Part shown: positions 42,050 through 51,800 of the stretch, in pieces | Position numbering within the stretch: position 1 is the stretch's first letter | Layout: every line of letters starts with the position of its first letter | Notes under the pieces: generated by a model | Database searches by the model: none | The model's input: the letters and a program-made list of their open reading frames with translations, nothing else | What the model was told of the DNA's origin: nothing | Translations under genes and position numbers: made by a program | Source of the DNA: a virus | Reading direction: 5' to 3' (one strand) | IMG/VR virus record: IMGVR_UViG_3300008110_000004 | Coordinates: 1 to 64,000 of that record | DNA length: 64,000 nucleotides

Positions 42050-42712
42050 ATGGCAGCAGAGGAATATACATCAGTTAATAAGTATCTTAATACTTATACC
42101 ACATTCTCAGGTGCAGACATTGTAGCTACATTTGGTGGAGTAGAAATTGGTGCTCTTTCGGGCATCACGTTCTCAGTAACCAGAGAAAAGGCCCCAATCT
42201 ATACCATGGGATCACCCAATCCACGCTCTTTCTCAAGAGGCAAAAGAGGTATCGCTGGTTCATTGATCTTCACAGTCTTTGACCGCCCCGCTTTGTACAA
42301 GATGTTGGATCAGAACTACTCACAAAATAGACCTATGGACTTCTACACCAGAAGCCACAATACCCTTCCTGGCGACAATGGCCACAGAAGAGGTATTGCT
42401 GATGTCAATGAGCAGAAGACCGGAGTAGTTAGAAAGGTTCCTTTCTATGCTGACCAAATTCCACCTTTTGACATTACTATAACATTTGCCAACGAGTATG
42501 GTCAGGCCGCTGTCAGATCAATATTCGGTGTAGAGCTCCTCAATGAGGGTTCTGGCGCTTCTATGGATGACATCGTCATTGAAGAAACAATGACATATGT
42601 TGCCCGTGAACTTGGCCCCATGTACACAATTAGAAATGACACTCTTGTTGATCCAACCAACTTGGTAGGAATACCACCCGAAGGATTGAATACAACAATC
42701 ATCAGACCCTGA
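42050..42712 (+). CDS. Major tail tube protein
   Basis: 220-aa protein following the sheath, in the canonical tube position. The core motifs FSGADIVATFGG, TFSVTREKAPIYTMGSPNPR and GIAGSLIFTVFDRP resemble tube and tube-initiator beta-barrel proteins, and recur in the two following genes. The tube is the inner conduit for DNA. Codon bias, an AGGAGG ribosome site and the strong terminator directly after the gene indicate abundant expression. Confidence 0.82.
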   Translation: MAAEEYTSVNKYLNTYTTFSGADIVATFGGVEIGALSGITFSVTREKAPIYTMGSPNPRSFSRGKRGIAGSLIFTVFDRPALYKMLDQNYSQNRPMDFYTRSHNTLPGDNGHRRGIADVNEQKTGVVRKVPFYADQIPPFDITITFANEYGQAAVRSIFGVELLNEGSGASMDDIVIEETMTYVARELGPMYTIRNDTLVDPTNLVGIPPEGLNTTIIRP

Positions 42713-42730
42713 TAATTTTTAGTGTCGACA

Positions 42731-42775
42731 AAATAAGTGCATGGGAGGTATCTTCCATGCACTTATTTATTTTTT
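42731..42775 (+). terminator. Strong terminator after the tube gene
   Basis: A perfect 14-bp inverted repeat (AAATAAGTGCATGG at 42731-42744, CCATGCACTTATTT at 42755-42768) with a 10-nt loop, followed by a T-rich tail (ATTTTTT). It would cut off the abundant sheath-tube message and leave lower expression for the paralogues. Confidence 0.92.
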
Positions 42776-42785
42776 GGAGATTTTA

Positions 42786-43583
42786 ATGGCAGAAATTAAA
42801 ACATTTACTTTTAGAAAAAGTAAACAAGAAGAACCAGTCCAGCAAAGTGGCAATGATCTTTATGATTGGGAAAAATATTTATCTACAATGTCATTTTCTG
42901 GCGCAGATGCTGTTGCCACAATTGTTTTACCGGTAATTGGTCCAGACGGAAATGTTGAGTCTCAAGGAGATTCTATAAATCTGGGAGAATTACAGACAAT
43001 TTCCTATTCTATTCACAGAGAAAACTCTCCAGTAAGAACCCTCGGCCACGTAAATGTTAGGGGTTTTATAAAGGGTGGCAGAACCATCGCCGGAAGTTTA
43101 ATATTTACGGTGTTTAACGAATATGCTTTTTATCGCATAAAAGAATTTAAACAGTATTTAGCGAGAAAAACAGGATATTTTGCACCCTTAGCGGATATGT
43201 TACCACCATTTGATATTGTTATTACATTCTTTAATGAATATGGTATTGGTTCAAAAATGAAGATATTTGGAGTAACCATAGTTGACGAAGGTCAAACACT
43301 ATCTATAGACGACCTAATTACTGAACAGACTTATACTTACATGGCAAGAGGTATACAGCCCTTAGTTAGAATGCCAGATGACAGTACGGTGCCTAGGGAT
43401 ACCTCTTACACCGATGAAATGAAAGCCAGAGATCAAATTAGTACAAATGTTTTTGGTGATCTGATTATTTCTGATCTGGCTGAACTTCAAAAGCAGGTTG
43501 AAGAAACCGAATACTATAATACAAATTACAATAGGCCAACAGTTCCAGCTCAGGTTATGCCTCCTGGAAGACTACATCTGTAG
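42786..43583 (+). CDS. Tube-type paralogue 2 (tube initiator or baseplate ring candidate)
   Basis: 265-aa protein sharing with the tube protein the sequence blocks FSGADAVATI, SYSIHRENSPVRTLGHVNVR, TIAGSLIFTVFNEY, DMLPPFDIVITFFNEYG and IVDEGQTLSIDDLITEQTYT. An insertion (VIGPDGNVESQGDSINLG) interrupts the first block, and it has N-terminal and C-terminal extensions. Such paralogues often form rings at the tube end or baseplate. The start at 42786 has GGAG upstream; an in-frame ATG at 42741 lies inside the terminator hairpin and is rejected. Confidence 0.75.
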   Translation: MAEIKTFTFRKSKQEEPVQQSGNDLYDWEKYLSTMSFSGADAVATIVLPVIGPDGNVESQGDSINLGELQTISYSIHRENSPVRTLGHVNVRGFIKGGRTIAGSLIFTVFNEYAFYRIKEFKQYLARKTGYFAPLADMLPPFDIVITFFNEYGIGSKMKIFGVTIVDEGQTLSIDDLITEQTYTYMARGIQPLVRMPDDSTVPRDTSYTDEMKARDQISTNVFGDLIISDLAELQKQVEETEYYNTNYNRPTVPAQVMPPGRLHL

Positions 43584-43595
43584 AAAGGTAATATT

Positions 43596-44597
43596 ATGCC
43601 AGCACCAATTGCCCAGGTTTTCCCTGGGGTATTTTCCAATAACGCCAGGAAAGAATTTAATCCAATAAATGAAAAATTAGATTTAACTTGGAGCGGTGGT
43701 GCTTCTGACGATAGAAGATTTAGTAATTACTATGATTATTATTTCAGTGGGGAAGACATCAAGATTTTTATTGATGGATTATTTGATCCCAATGATGAAT
43801 TAGACATAGCAACTTTTGCATTCAATGTCCGTCAAGAAAAACAGCCTTTGTATGGGTTTTGGTCATACAACTACGATGCCATAATGTATGGAACCAGAAT
43901 CATAACTGGGGAAATTGCTTTGTATACTAGATATCCAAGAAGAATGACAGATTTACTAGAAAAAGCAGCATCAACTAGATCTGCAATAGCAAATGATAAA
44001 AGCGCTCCAGGTAGAGTTCTATCAAATCTAAGAAGCCAATTAGAGACAGAAGAAGATGAGGCTTTAATAAATAAATATTGGGAAAGAGGTCAGCTAGATA
44101 GAATTACCGATGATCCTTTCGCTAAAAATGTTGTAGATTCCGATAGAAATATCTTTAGTGCACATCCTCCATTTAATTTTGTTGTAGTTTATGGAATGGA
44201 AGAAGTGGCTTTGTCGCCAAAAAATCTGTTTCAAACAGACACTAATGATGTAGAATTTAATGGTTCTTTAGATAATTTATCTCGAACAATGTTGTCTGAT
44301 GTTAATCAGAGAGTGGTAAAATCTACTTCGTTAAGTTCTCCAATGAAAATTGTTATACAAGAAGTTAACTTAATAAATATGTCAACGGTATATGCTCCAG
44401 GTGGACAGCCGGTTGTTGAAACCTATCAGTTTATGGCAAGAGATCATTATTTTACTGAAGTAGATACAACATTCATAAAGAGAGCTTCTGCTGCGAACGT
44501 TTCTTCTGGTCCGTTAGCACCTTTGGCAATTGCGGAGAATTTAAATTATGTAACAAACTGGGGGCAAACATTGGGTGGTTTAGCACCTATAATATGA
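43596..44597 (+). CDS. Tube-type paralogue 3
   Basis: 333-aa protein, the most divergent member of the tube family here. It keeps FSGEDIKIFIDG, TFAFNVRQEKQPLYGFWSYN, RIITGEIALYTRYP, HPPFNFVVVYG and MKIVIQEVNLINMSTVYAPG, aligned with the same blocks in the two previous genes. It has a long insertion (about 130-190) and a C-terminal extension. It probably forms a specialised ring at the tail tip. It lies upstream of the chaperone genes and ends just before a promoter candidate at 44601. Confidence 0.7.
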   Translation: MPAPIAQVFPGVFSNNARKEFNPINEKLDLTWSGGASDDRRFSNYYDYYFSGEDIKIFIDGLFDPNDELDIATFAFNVRQEKQPLYGFWSYNYDAIMYGTRIITGEIALYTRYPRRMTDLLEKAASTRSAIANDKSAPGRVLSNLRSQLETEEDEALINKYWERGQLDRITDDPFAKNVVDSDRNIFSAHPPFNFVVVYGMEEVALSPKNLFQTDTNDVEFNGSLDNLSRTMLSDVNQRVVKSTSLSSPMKIVIQEVNLINMSTVYAPGGQPVVETYQFMARDHYFTEVDTTFIKRASAANVSSGPLAPLAIAENLNYVTNWGQTLGGLAPII

Positions 44598-44600
44598 TTA

Positions 44601-44609
44601 TGATATAAT
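44601..44609 (+). promoter_or_regulatory. Extended -10 promoter (TGATATAAT) before the chaperone genes
   Basis: TGATATAATG, identical to the motifs at 6485 and 25598, lies 27 bases upstream of the 44637 start. GGAG follows at 44627-44630. Confidence 0.55.
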
Positions 44610-44636
44610 GTATAGTGATTAGTTCAAGGAGATATT

Positions 44637-45191
44637 ATGGATAATAAAAGAAAAGTTGTTTTACAGAATCTAGAAATAGAAGACACAAATACCTCTCAGG
44701 AAATTAACTTTACGCTTTCAGGCTCCGATGATCCGAGCGCTCTAGATGTTGAGCTGGAAGATAATGAGGAGTTTTTGGCAGATATCGCTGAAGAAGAGCA
44801 AAAGCAATATACTGATATTGAAGAGGTTCCAGATGAAGAAGAGATCTGGAAAGATGGCCCTAAGGCTGGGGTCGTTAAGGAATGGAAAAAGCAGTACGGT
44901 GACATTTACGTCACCTCAATTACATATGATAAGCATGTTGTATGGCGTGTTCTTAACAGAGCTGAATATAAGCAGATTGTTAAGAAAATGGAGCAGCTGG
45001 TTCAGTCTGGACAGTTGTCGACAGCCGAAGCTAATATGTGGAATGAGGAAACAATAGCAGAACTCTGCATGCTGTATCCTAGATTTGACAAAGCTAATGC
45101 AGTTGGTTTTATGGCCGGTTTGCCATCGCTAATCTCGCAAGAGGTATTAGAGGCTTCTGGATTCGTGGCACTAGAGGTAAGACAGTTATAA
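44637..45191 (+). CDS. Tail assembly chaperone-like protein 1
   Basis: 184-aa protein. Residues 1-80 are acidic and disordered. Residues about 86-184 form a domain (DIYVTSITYDKHVVWRVLNR, then AEYKQIVKKM, EETIAELCMLYPRFDKANAV) that looks homologous to the next gene and to the N-terminus of the AAA+ ATPase. Its position between tube genes and a giant candidate tape-measure gene is that of tail assembly chaperones, which keep the tape measure in a soluble state. No slippery heptamer was found at its end, so the two products appear separate. The next start is 1 base past its stop. Confidence 0.7.
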   Translation: MDNKRKVVLQNLEIEDTNTSQEINFTLSGSDDPSALDVELEDNEEFLADIAEEEQKQYTDIEEVPDEEEIWKDGPKAGVVKEWKKQYGDIYVTSITYDKHVVWRVLNRAEYKQIVKKMEQLVQSGQLSTAEANMWNEETIAELCMLYPRFDKANAVGFMAGLPSLISQEVLEASGFVALEVRQL

Positions 45192-45192
45192 A

Positions 45193-45822
45193 ATGTTAAC
45201 AGCTGATATTATTTTTTCTTTAAAAAATAAATACGGCAACATTTATAGTGTTAATATAAAAAATCAAACTGTTGTTTTCAGAGAATTAACATTCAAAGAA
45301 TATGATAAAATTCTTTATCTAAAAACACTAGAAGATGTTGATTCTTCTGATATTGAAGATGTTATCCTTGAATTCGCCGTAATATACCCGGAGGGCTTCG
45401 ACACTATGACGATACCTCCGGGTATTGTCGCTAATCTATCCTCCGAAATATTGGATATATCTGGTTTCTTCAGCGCTTCTGTTGCTAAGAGAATTCTTGA
45501 AGAAAAAAGATACGAAGCAACTGAAGTTAAAAATTTAATGAAAGCGTTTGTTTTGGCTACTATAACATCGTATGCTCCAGAAGATCTGGAGGATATGACT
45601 TTCTCTGAATTAGCAGAAAAAGTAGCTTTATCTGAAAAGATTATAGAGATAAAACAAAATGCTAATGGTATGGAATCTACTGATTTGAAGATTCAATTAA
45701 TAGATCCTGAAGAGGAAGAGCAAAAACAGAAAATTTCTGCAGCTAGACATAATCTTTCCAAGAAAGATGGCGAAGCTGCTTACGAAGATCCTATTGCTCA
45801 AAAGCTGTGGGGCATGAAATAA
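45193..45822 (+). CDS. Tail assembly chaperone-like protein 2
   Basis: 209-aa protein whose first 100 residues (NIYSVNIKNQTVVFRELTFK, EYDKILYLK, IEDVILEFAVIYPEGFD) match the domain of the previous gene and of the AAA+ ATPase N-terminus. The remainder is helical with a charged C-terminus (LIDPEEEEQKQKISAARHNL). Its role is taken from position, before a 2231-aa gene, and from shared domain structure. No good SD precedes the ATG, consistent with coupling to the gene upstream. Confidence 0.7.
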   Translation: MLTADIIFSLKNKYGNIYSVNIKNQTVVFRELTFKEYDKILYLKTLEDVDSSDIEDVILEFAVIYPEGFDTMTIPPGIVANLSSEILDISGFFSASVAKRILEEKRYEATEVKNLMKAFVLATITSYAPEDLEDMTFSELAEKVALSEKIIEIKQNANGMESTDLKIQLIDPEEEEQKQKISAARHNLSKKDGEAAYEDPIAQKLWGMK

Positions 45823-45835
45823 GTAGGGAAACAAA

Positions 45836-48800
45836 TTGGTTAGAGATCCAGGACCTATTCACAATCTAGGTTATAGCGTAACGTCTAGAGACGTTCCAAC
45901 TATGATTGATGAAGAAAGGGGAGATGCTCCTAACTCATCATTTATTTCAAAAGCACTAAATGATCATCCTGTTTTAAGATTCGTTTCTACTGCAGCCACC
46001 ACTATGGCTTCAGCTTTTGTTTTATCAAAGCTCACAAAACAAGGTGGATTAAAATTAGCCAAGACAGTTCAAGATAGAGCAGACAGTGGCGCCAGCAGGT
46101 TTGCCTCTAATATTGTTAACGTATTTCCTAAAATTAGAAAAGAGTTAGACGAACTTTCTGGCGTTAGCCGAATGATCGACGGCAATACTCCGGATCAAAT
46201 CGATCCTTATTCAAGACTTGTTTTTGAGACAGCAGAAGGCAAGCTAACTACTGGCGTTATAAAGCACACAGATCGAGGCTATCACTGGACTGCCGGTGAG
46301 ATCAGAAGAAGTGGCAAGGGGTTAGAATATGAGACAGCTGGAATATGGGGTTTCCGAGAGGAGTCTCAAGCTCGTTTAGTCTCTTTGGCCCGTAGAACGG
46401 CCTATGAGCTCCCTGCAGTGTATGTAGGTCAGAAAGCTATAGTCGATCCAATTTTTGGTGGCAGAGACGATTCTAAGGTTAAATGGTACAACCCTGTAGA
46501 TGTATTGACAGACTTTGTTAAAGATTCTACGATCAACTTAGTTACAATGATGATTCCAATGGAGGTTGGCGGAGCTGCAATAGGCAACGCAAGATCATCG
46601 CTGTCTAATTTTAGATATTCAATGTCTGACCTCGCCAGGTCCACTGGATCAAGTGACCTGAAGACAAACTCTTCAAGGATGTTTGTTAATTTGGCTGACG
46701 TTATGTCTGAGGTTGGTCACGACTTAGCTGACATAACTCAAAAGGCTGTAAAGATTTCCGCTCAAACCAGCGGAGCCATTAAGGCAGCTACCACAGAGTA
46801 TAGCCAGCAAAGAATTGATATCAATGCAATTCTTTCAAGAACAAGAAATTTAAGAGCAAAACAAATATATGAAGACTCTAAAGGTTCAAAGTTAAAGAGG
46901 GCTAGAAATGTTGCGACTCAATATGCATTTGGTAATGACGCCAACGGTAACTCTGGATATTTAGATTTATTTCCTGGACTCAGGGGTGTTGGCAGCGCTG
47001 TAAGGCAGGGTGTAAATCAGTTCCGTAAGGTTGGACAAGGTTACGATGTAGTAACTAGGGCGATTGACTTTGATGCAGCAGTACAGAAATACGGTGCTGC
47101 AAACCCCGACGCTTACAGAGGGCAATTAAAGGGTATAATAAACAATCTTCAAGCTAACTCTACCAATAGAATGTCTATTATGGCCAGTAAAATGGCCAGA
47201 ACATTTGGTGGGCCAATCGGATCAGATAGCTTTTACTCGTCAGAGTTCTATAAAGGAATGGAACAAACAGAGTATAAAAAGGTTTTATACAAATCTTTAA
47301 TGGAAAAAACTGCAACATCAGATAGGGATGATTTTGCGAAAACTATAGCAAAGTTTATTGACGATATTGACATCAACAAAACAGCTATGGAGCCATCAAG
47401 AAGAGTAACTATAGGTGAAACTAAAATACTACTTGATGGCGATGAACCATTTGATGAAATAATAAATAGGTTCAAGGGAACCTTATCTAAAAATAGGGCA
47501 GATGAATTTATTCAAAAGGTTGGAAGCTCTGATGTTTTACAGCAGTCCATTATTGATGCCAACAGGCTTTTTTCTGGAGCAGAGTTTCAGGCAGCATTAA
47601 AAGCAAAAGCTAACAAAGGTTATAAAGCATTCCAAGAGCAGGGAATGTTTAAAGTGGCTGGAACAGTTTTAAAAACTAAAAGAGCAGATTTTGAAGATTT
47701 CCTTGATTTAGATAATTTGTCTTACGCACAAAAAGATTTTCTAATTAAAAGATCCGCTCAAAGATTGGGGATGAAACTCAAAGCAGCTGATGGCAGAGAT
47801 CTAAGTAGAGGAGAATTAGGCGAGTCTTTAGGTAAAGTTGGTCTTGATGTAAAAAATCTTGGTCAACTAAGAAGTTTTCTTGTTAGGGAAAAACAAATAA
47901 GTTCTGGTGTTTTTGCTAGTGGGTTTAATCTGTTAGGATTAAGACGGGCAACTGTTGATGAGGCAACCCAACGCGGATTGTTTAGTAATTTAGATGAAGA
48001 GACTCAAAGTTTTATTAATCAAATGTCTTCCAGCATGGTTAGGGCTGATCCAACAAAAACAGCTTCTAGCGTTTCTGTTCTTCCAGATATTTTTATTACA
48101 AAGACTGGTGGTATTCTAGATGTTTCTGGAATAAGGCAAACTGCAAGAAATGTAGGAAACTTTCTAGCCAATGATTTAAGAATACCTGTTCTTGGTTTTA
48201 ATCCGGCAGACTTATTCGGTAAGCAGTCTTTTAATGAAATGTCTGGAAGGGCTCCCTTTCAGTTTATTCAGGGTAAAGTTTCACAGCCTTTCCTTCAAGG
48301 CGCAGACAAATCTGCTGACTTCTACTTATTCTATAGCGGTGGAAAAACAAAAGGTAAAGTTATGGCGTTTAATTATAACGTCATGGCTCAACAGTATACT
48401 TCTAGAACCTTGGATGGAACCTTTAGGCCGCTAGCTAAAAACAGCTCACAAATGTTGACTCGTGCAGCTAGAAATGCCGCTGCAGAAAGAGACGCCGAAT
48501 CCCTTAATTCCTTAAATTATCAAGAAGGCACATTCAGAAGTAGATTTTTTTCTGGTCTATCAAGATTCGGTGTAACACCAGAAAGAGAGTTAAAATTTAG
48601 AGAAGCTTTTGATATTAACTATGATCAACCAAACTCTATATTTGGTTTTATGTCTAGATTTTCCAGGAGAAATATTGATCCAGAAAATCCTAGATTTTTT
48701 GCACAAGTAATATCTGGGAGAGATATTAATACAAAAGCGGGAACGCTGAGAAAAAACATTGTTAAAGACGCAGACGGCAATGTCCAAAGAGTTAATGTAA

Positions 48801-51800
48801 TTAACGCTGATACTGGCGAAGAAATGGTTTCAGAAAAAGCTTTGTTGGAAGCTTTTGAAGGGTTTAGAAGAAGGGCATTTGGAGCTGGTTTTTCTCGACG
48901 TGCAATGAGAGCGATAGAGGATGCTGATCCGTCATTAGCTACGTATTCTGGCGTAAAAGTAAGTCAGCTTCAGAATGTTCAGGAAAAAATAGATTTTGCA
49001 AATGTGTTGATCAGAGGTGTCGACAGAGATGCAAATATTTTAAGAAGACAGGGCATAGACGCTGCTACATTGTTCCAAAGTAGAGAGAGAATTAGGAAGG
49101 TATTAGAGGAGTCAGACTTGTTATCTGGTTCTCAGATACGGTCAGTTAGCCCAACGATTCTTACAAGAGAAGACCAATTAACAGACGAACTATTTAAGTT
49201 TTTAATTCAAAGAAACGAATTAGTTTCAAATAGCACTAGGCAAACATTCGGTCAAAATTTTATTAAGATAAACCAAGCTCTTGCAAATATAGCCAAGGAA
49301 ATGCCTGCCGGTGAGTTGGCTGAAGCGCAAGCGGCAGCATTTGGAGCATTAACCAACCTAAACTCAGTAAGGGCAAACAGATCTTTTCTAAAAGAAATTG
49401 AAGTTCAAAGAAGAGCTCTTGCAAATGTTATAGAGTCTTTAGAAGGTTCTCCGGAATTAGTTCAGCCATTTTTATCTGGTTCAATTGAAAGAGTTGGAGA
49501 AATAGGTAAACTTGGTTTAGCTAAAAAATTATTATATCCATCATTAAGCACGGCTTCTTTTAAAATATCGCATTTAGCAACAGATCCACTTGGTTCAGCT
49601 ACTGGTCCTGGCGCTGACGTTTTGTTGGTTCCCACTTTTGGTAGTGTATTTGCCAGGAATCCTGTTGGAGCATTAAAGAGTGTTGCAGGAATAAATACAT
49701 ACAGTAGTCCAGAAAGCTATTCAAACCTATCTGCTGCAGTATCTCATGGTGTTGAAAGACTTAATAAATATTTTGGCACAGTTGGATTACAGTTAGATGT
49801 AAATCAATATGGTTCTCCGTTAGATCTTTTTGCAAGGGGCATGGTAGGCAAAAGAGTTCTGCCACTCTATGCTGGCGGATTAGCTTTCATGACCGCTGAT
49901 AGAACAATTGGTGGGATGGTCAATGAAAAAGATGCAAGAGGAGAAAGGGTTTATTCTCCATTTTTTGTTGGGGCAGCGACAAAAGCTGTAGGACAAGTTC
50001 ATGCATTAGGTGCTGGGGTTATGCCTGGTGGAATGAGCTATGAAGAGAAAAAGGAACAGCTTTTTGAGGGAGAGGTGCCGATAAGGCAGGGTCGTTTCTG
50101 GCCATTGGGTAATACTCCATTTATGGGCGGAAAGATAATGTATTACAGGCCAAGTATTTATCGCAAGATTGAAGCTGGCTCAATGTTTACTTCTGATACA
50201 TATGGTTCCCCTATAGAAAGAGCCTTATTCTATACGGACATATCTCCACTACGTCCATTGGATCCATATCGCTTTGAAAGAAAGCATTATGAAGATAGGC
50301 CATATCCTATAAGTGGAGAATATTTTTCTGGTCCGTTTGGTCCACTAACTCCCGCACTAAACGCCACAGTAGGCAGGATATTAAAGCCTCAAATAAAAAT
50401 GCACGAGCAAGAAGTTTCGCAAGCTTTGTCTAATTATGCTCCAGCAGGACAATCTGGAGCTTATGATGCAAGCGCTTACTTGCGACAAGTTTCCATGCCC
50501 ATGTTGCCCGGACAGGCAGCTCAACAGCAATTTGGGCAAGCTTCCATCGGTGGATTAATACAGGGCGGAACCCCAATTATGTCTATGGGGATTTCTTCTG
50601 GTGGACCTGGCCCAGGAATACAAGCATCAGCAAACGCAGAGTTGGCAGGCAGGGCGGGAGCATTAAACACCGCCAAGTATTCCACCATGCAGAGCATAGG
50701 ACAGATCAATGGTCAGTATACCCAAATGGCATATGGTCCCCCAAAAACTCCAGGTATGATGCCTCCAAGAATAGTTGGTGCGGGATCACCGATTTCTGTT
50801 GGCGATCCACAGGTGCAACTTCAAGATTTTGGATATAGAACTCAAGAAGCCTTAGGTATCTATGGTTTCGCTGGTGCCGCATTCAGAGAATCTTTTGGAT
50901 ATGGTCAAGGAGATTTTGAACCACAAAGAGCAGTTTTGCAATCTGCCTCCAAGGCATATGGTATGAGTAGGCAGTTCTGGGATTATAATCTTGGCGGACT
51001 TGGTGACGTTCCAATGTTAGGTGGAAGAAATTTTGGTTCAATAGAATTTTCTGAAATAACTAGAAGATTTATACCAAAAGAAAGAACTGGTGTTGATTAT
51101 CTGAATCCAATACAAAACACTATGGGCAAACAATATCCATTTTTGCCAGGGCCAGAATATTATTTAGATTTCACTAGAGGAGATCCTTTTACCAAGGTTC
51201 AAGAAGGTGAACTCCGTTTGCCTGGAGTCGCTTACGAAAGATTGAATCAACTGCATTCAGATGAAACTGGAAGATATGGTTTATTAGATCAATTTAAAAT
51301 ACTTGGAGATGTTGCCCCTTACTCTAAGCAGTATAGGTATTTAGATAAAAAAATTAATAGTTATTTAGATGATCCATCAGAAAAGCTGCAGGCTGACAGT
51401 ATTAGAGAAAGAGTAGCTTCTATACAGCAGAGGGAAACTTTCTCTGAATATAGTCATGTCGGCAAAACTGCTCAAGAAGCTGGCACTAACCCTCTTGTTC
51501 ACAATCTATCTAGAGCGGCAGAATATATTGCCCACAGAGATACTTTTATAAATAGAAAGTTTATCAATAAACAAACGGCAGTGGAGGACTGGGAAAGAAA
51601 CAATGTTTACGGAGCTACATTCCCAGAGTGGCAGAGACCATTCGAAAGCTTCATAGAACCAATGATTAACAAAGCTGCTGACAGAAATCCATTAGCAGCA
51701 TCTGCAAGCTTGGCTGCTGCAGGACTTTTTGCGGGTAGAACGCAACCAGGAAAACTGGTCATGTCTGGCCTAGGTGCCATTACCGGATTAGCAGCTTCTA

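Noticed and set aside
42741-42785. Upstream in-frame ATG for tube paralogue 2
   Set aside because: It lies inside the perfect terminator hairpin and lacks a ribosome site, whereas the ATG at 42786 has GGAG.
45170-45200. Programmed -1 frameshift between the two tail chaperone-like genes
   Set aside because: No slippery heptamer near the stop at 45189-45191; the second gene has its own ATG one base after the stop, so coupling is simpler.
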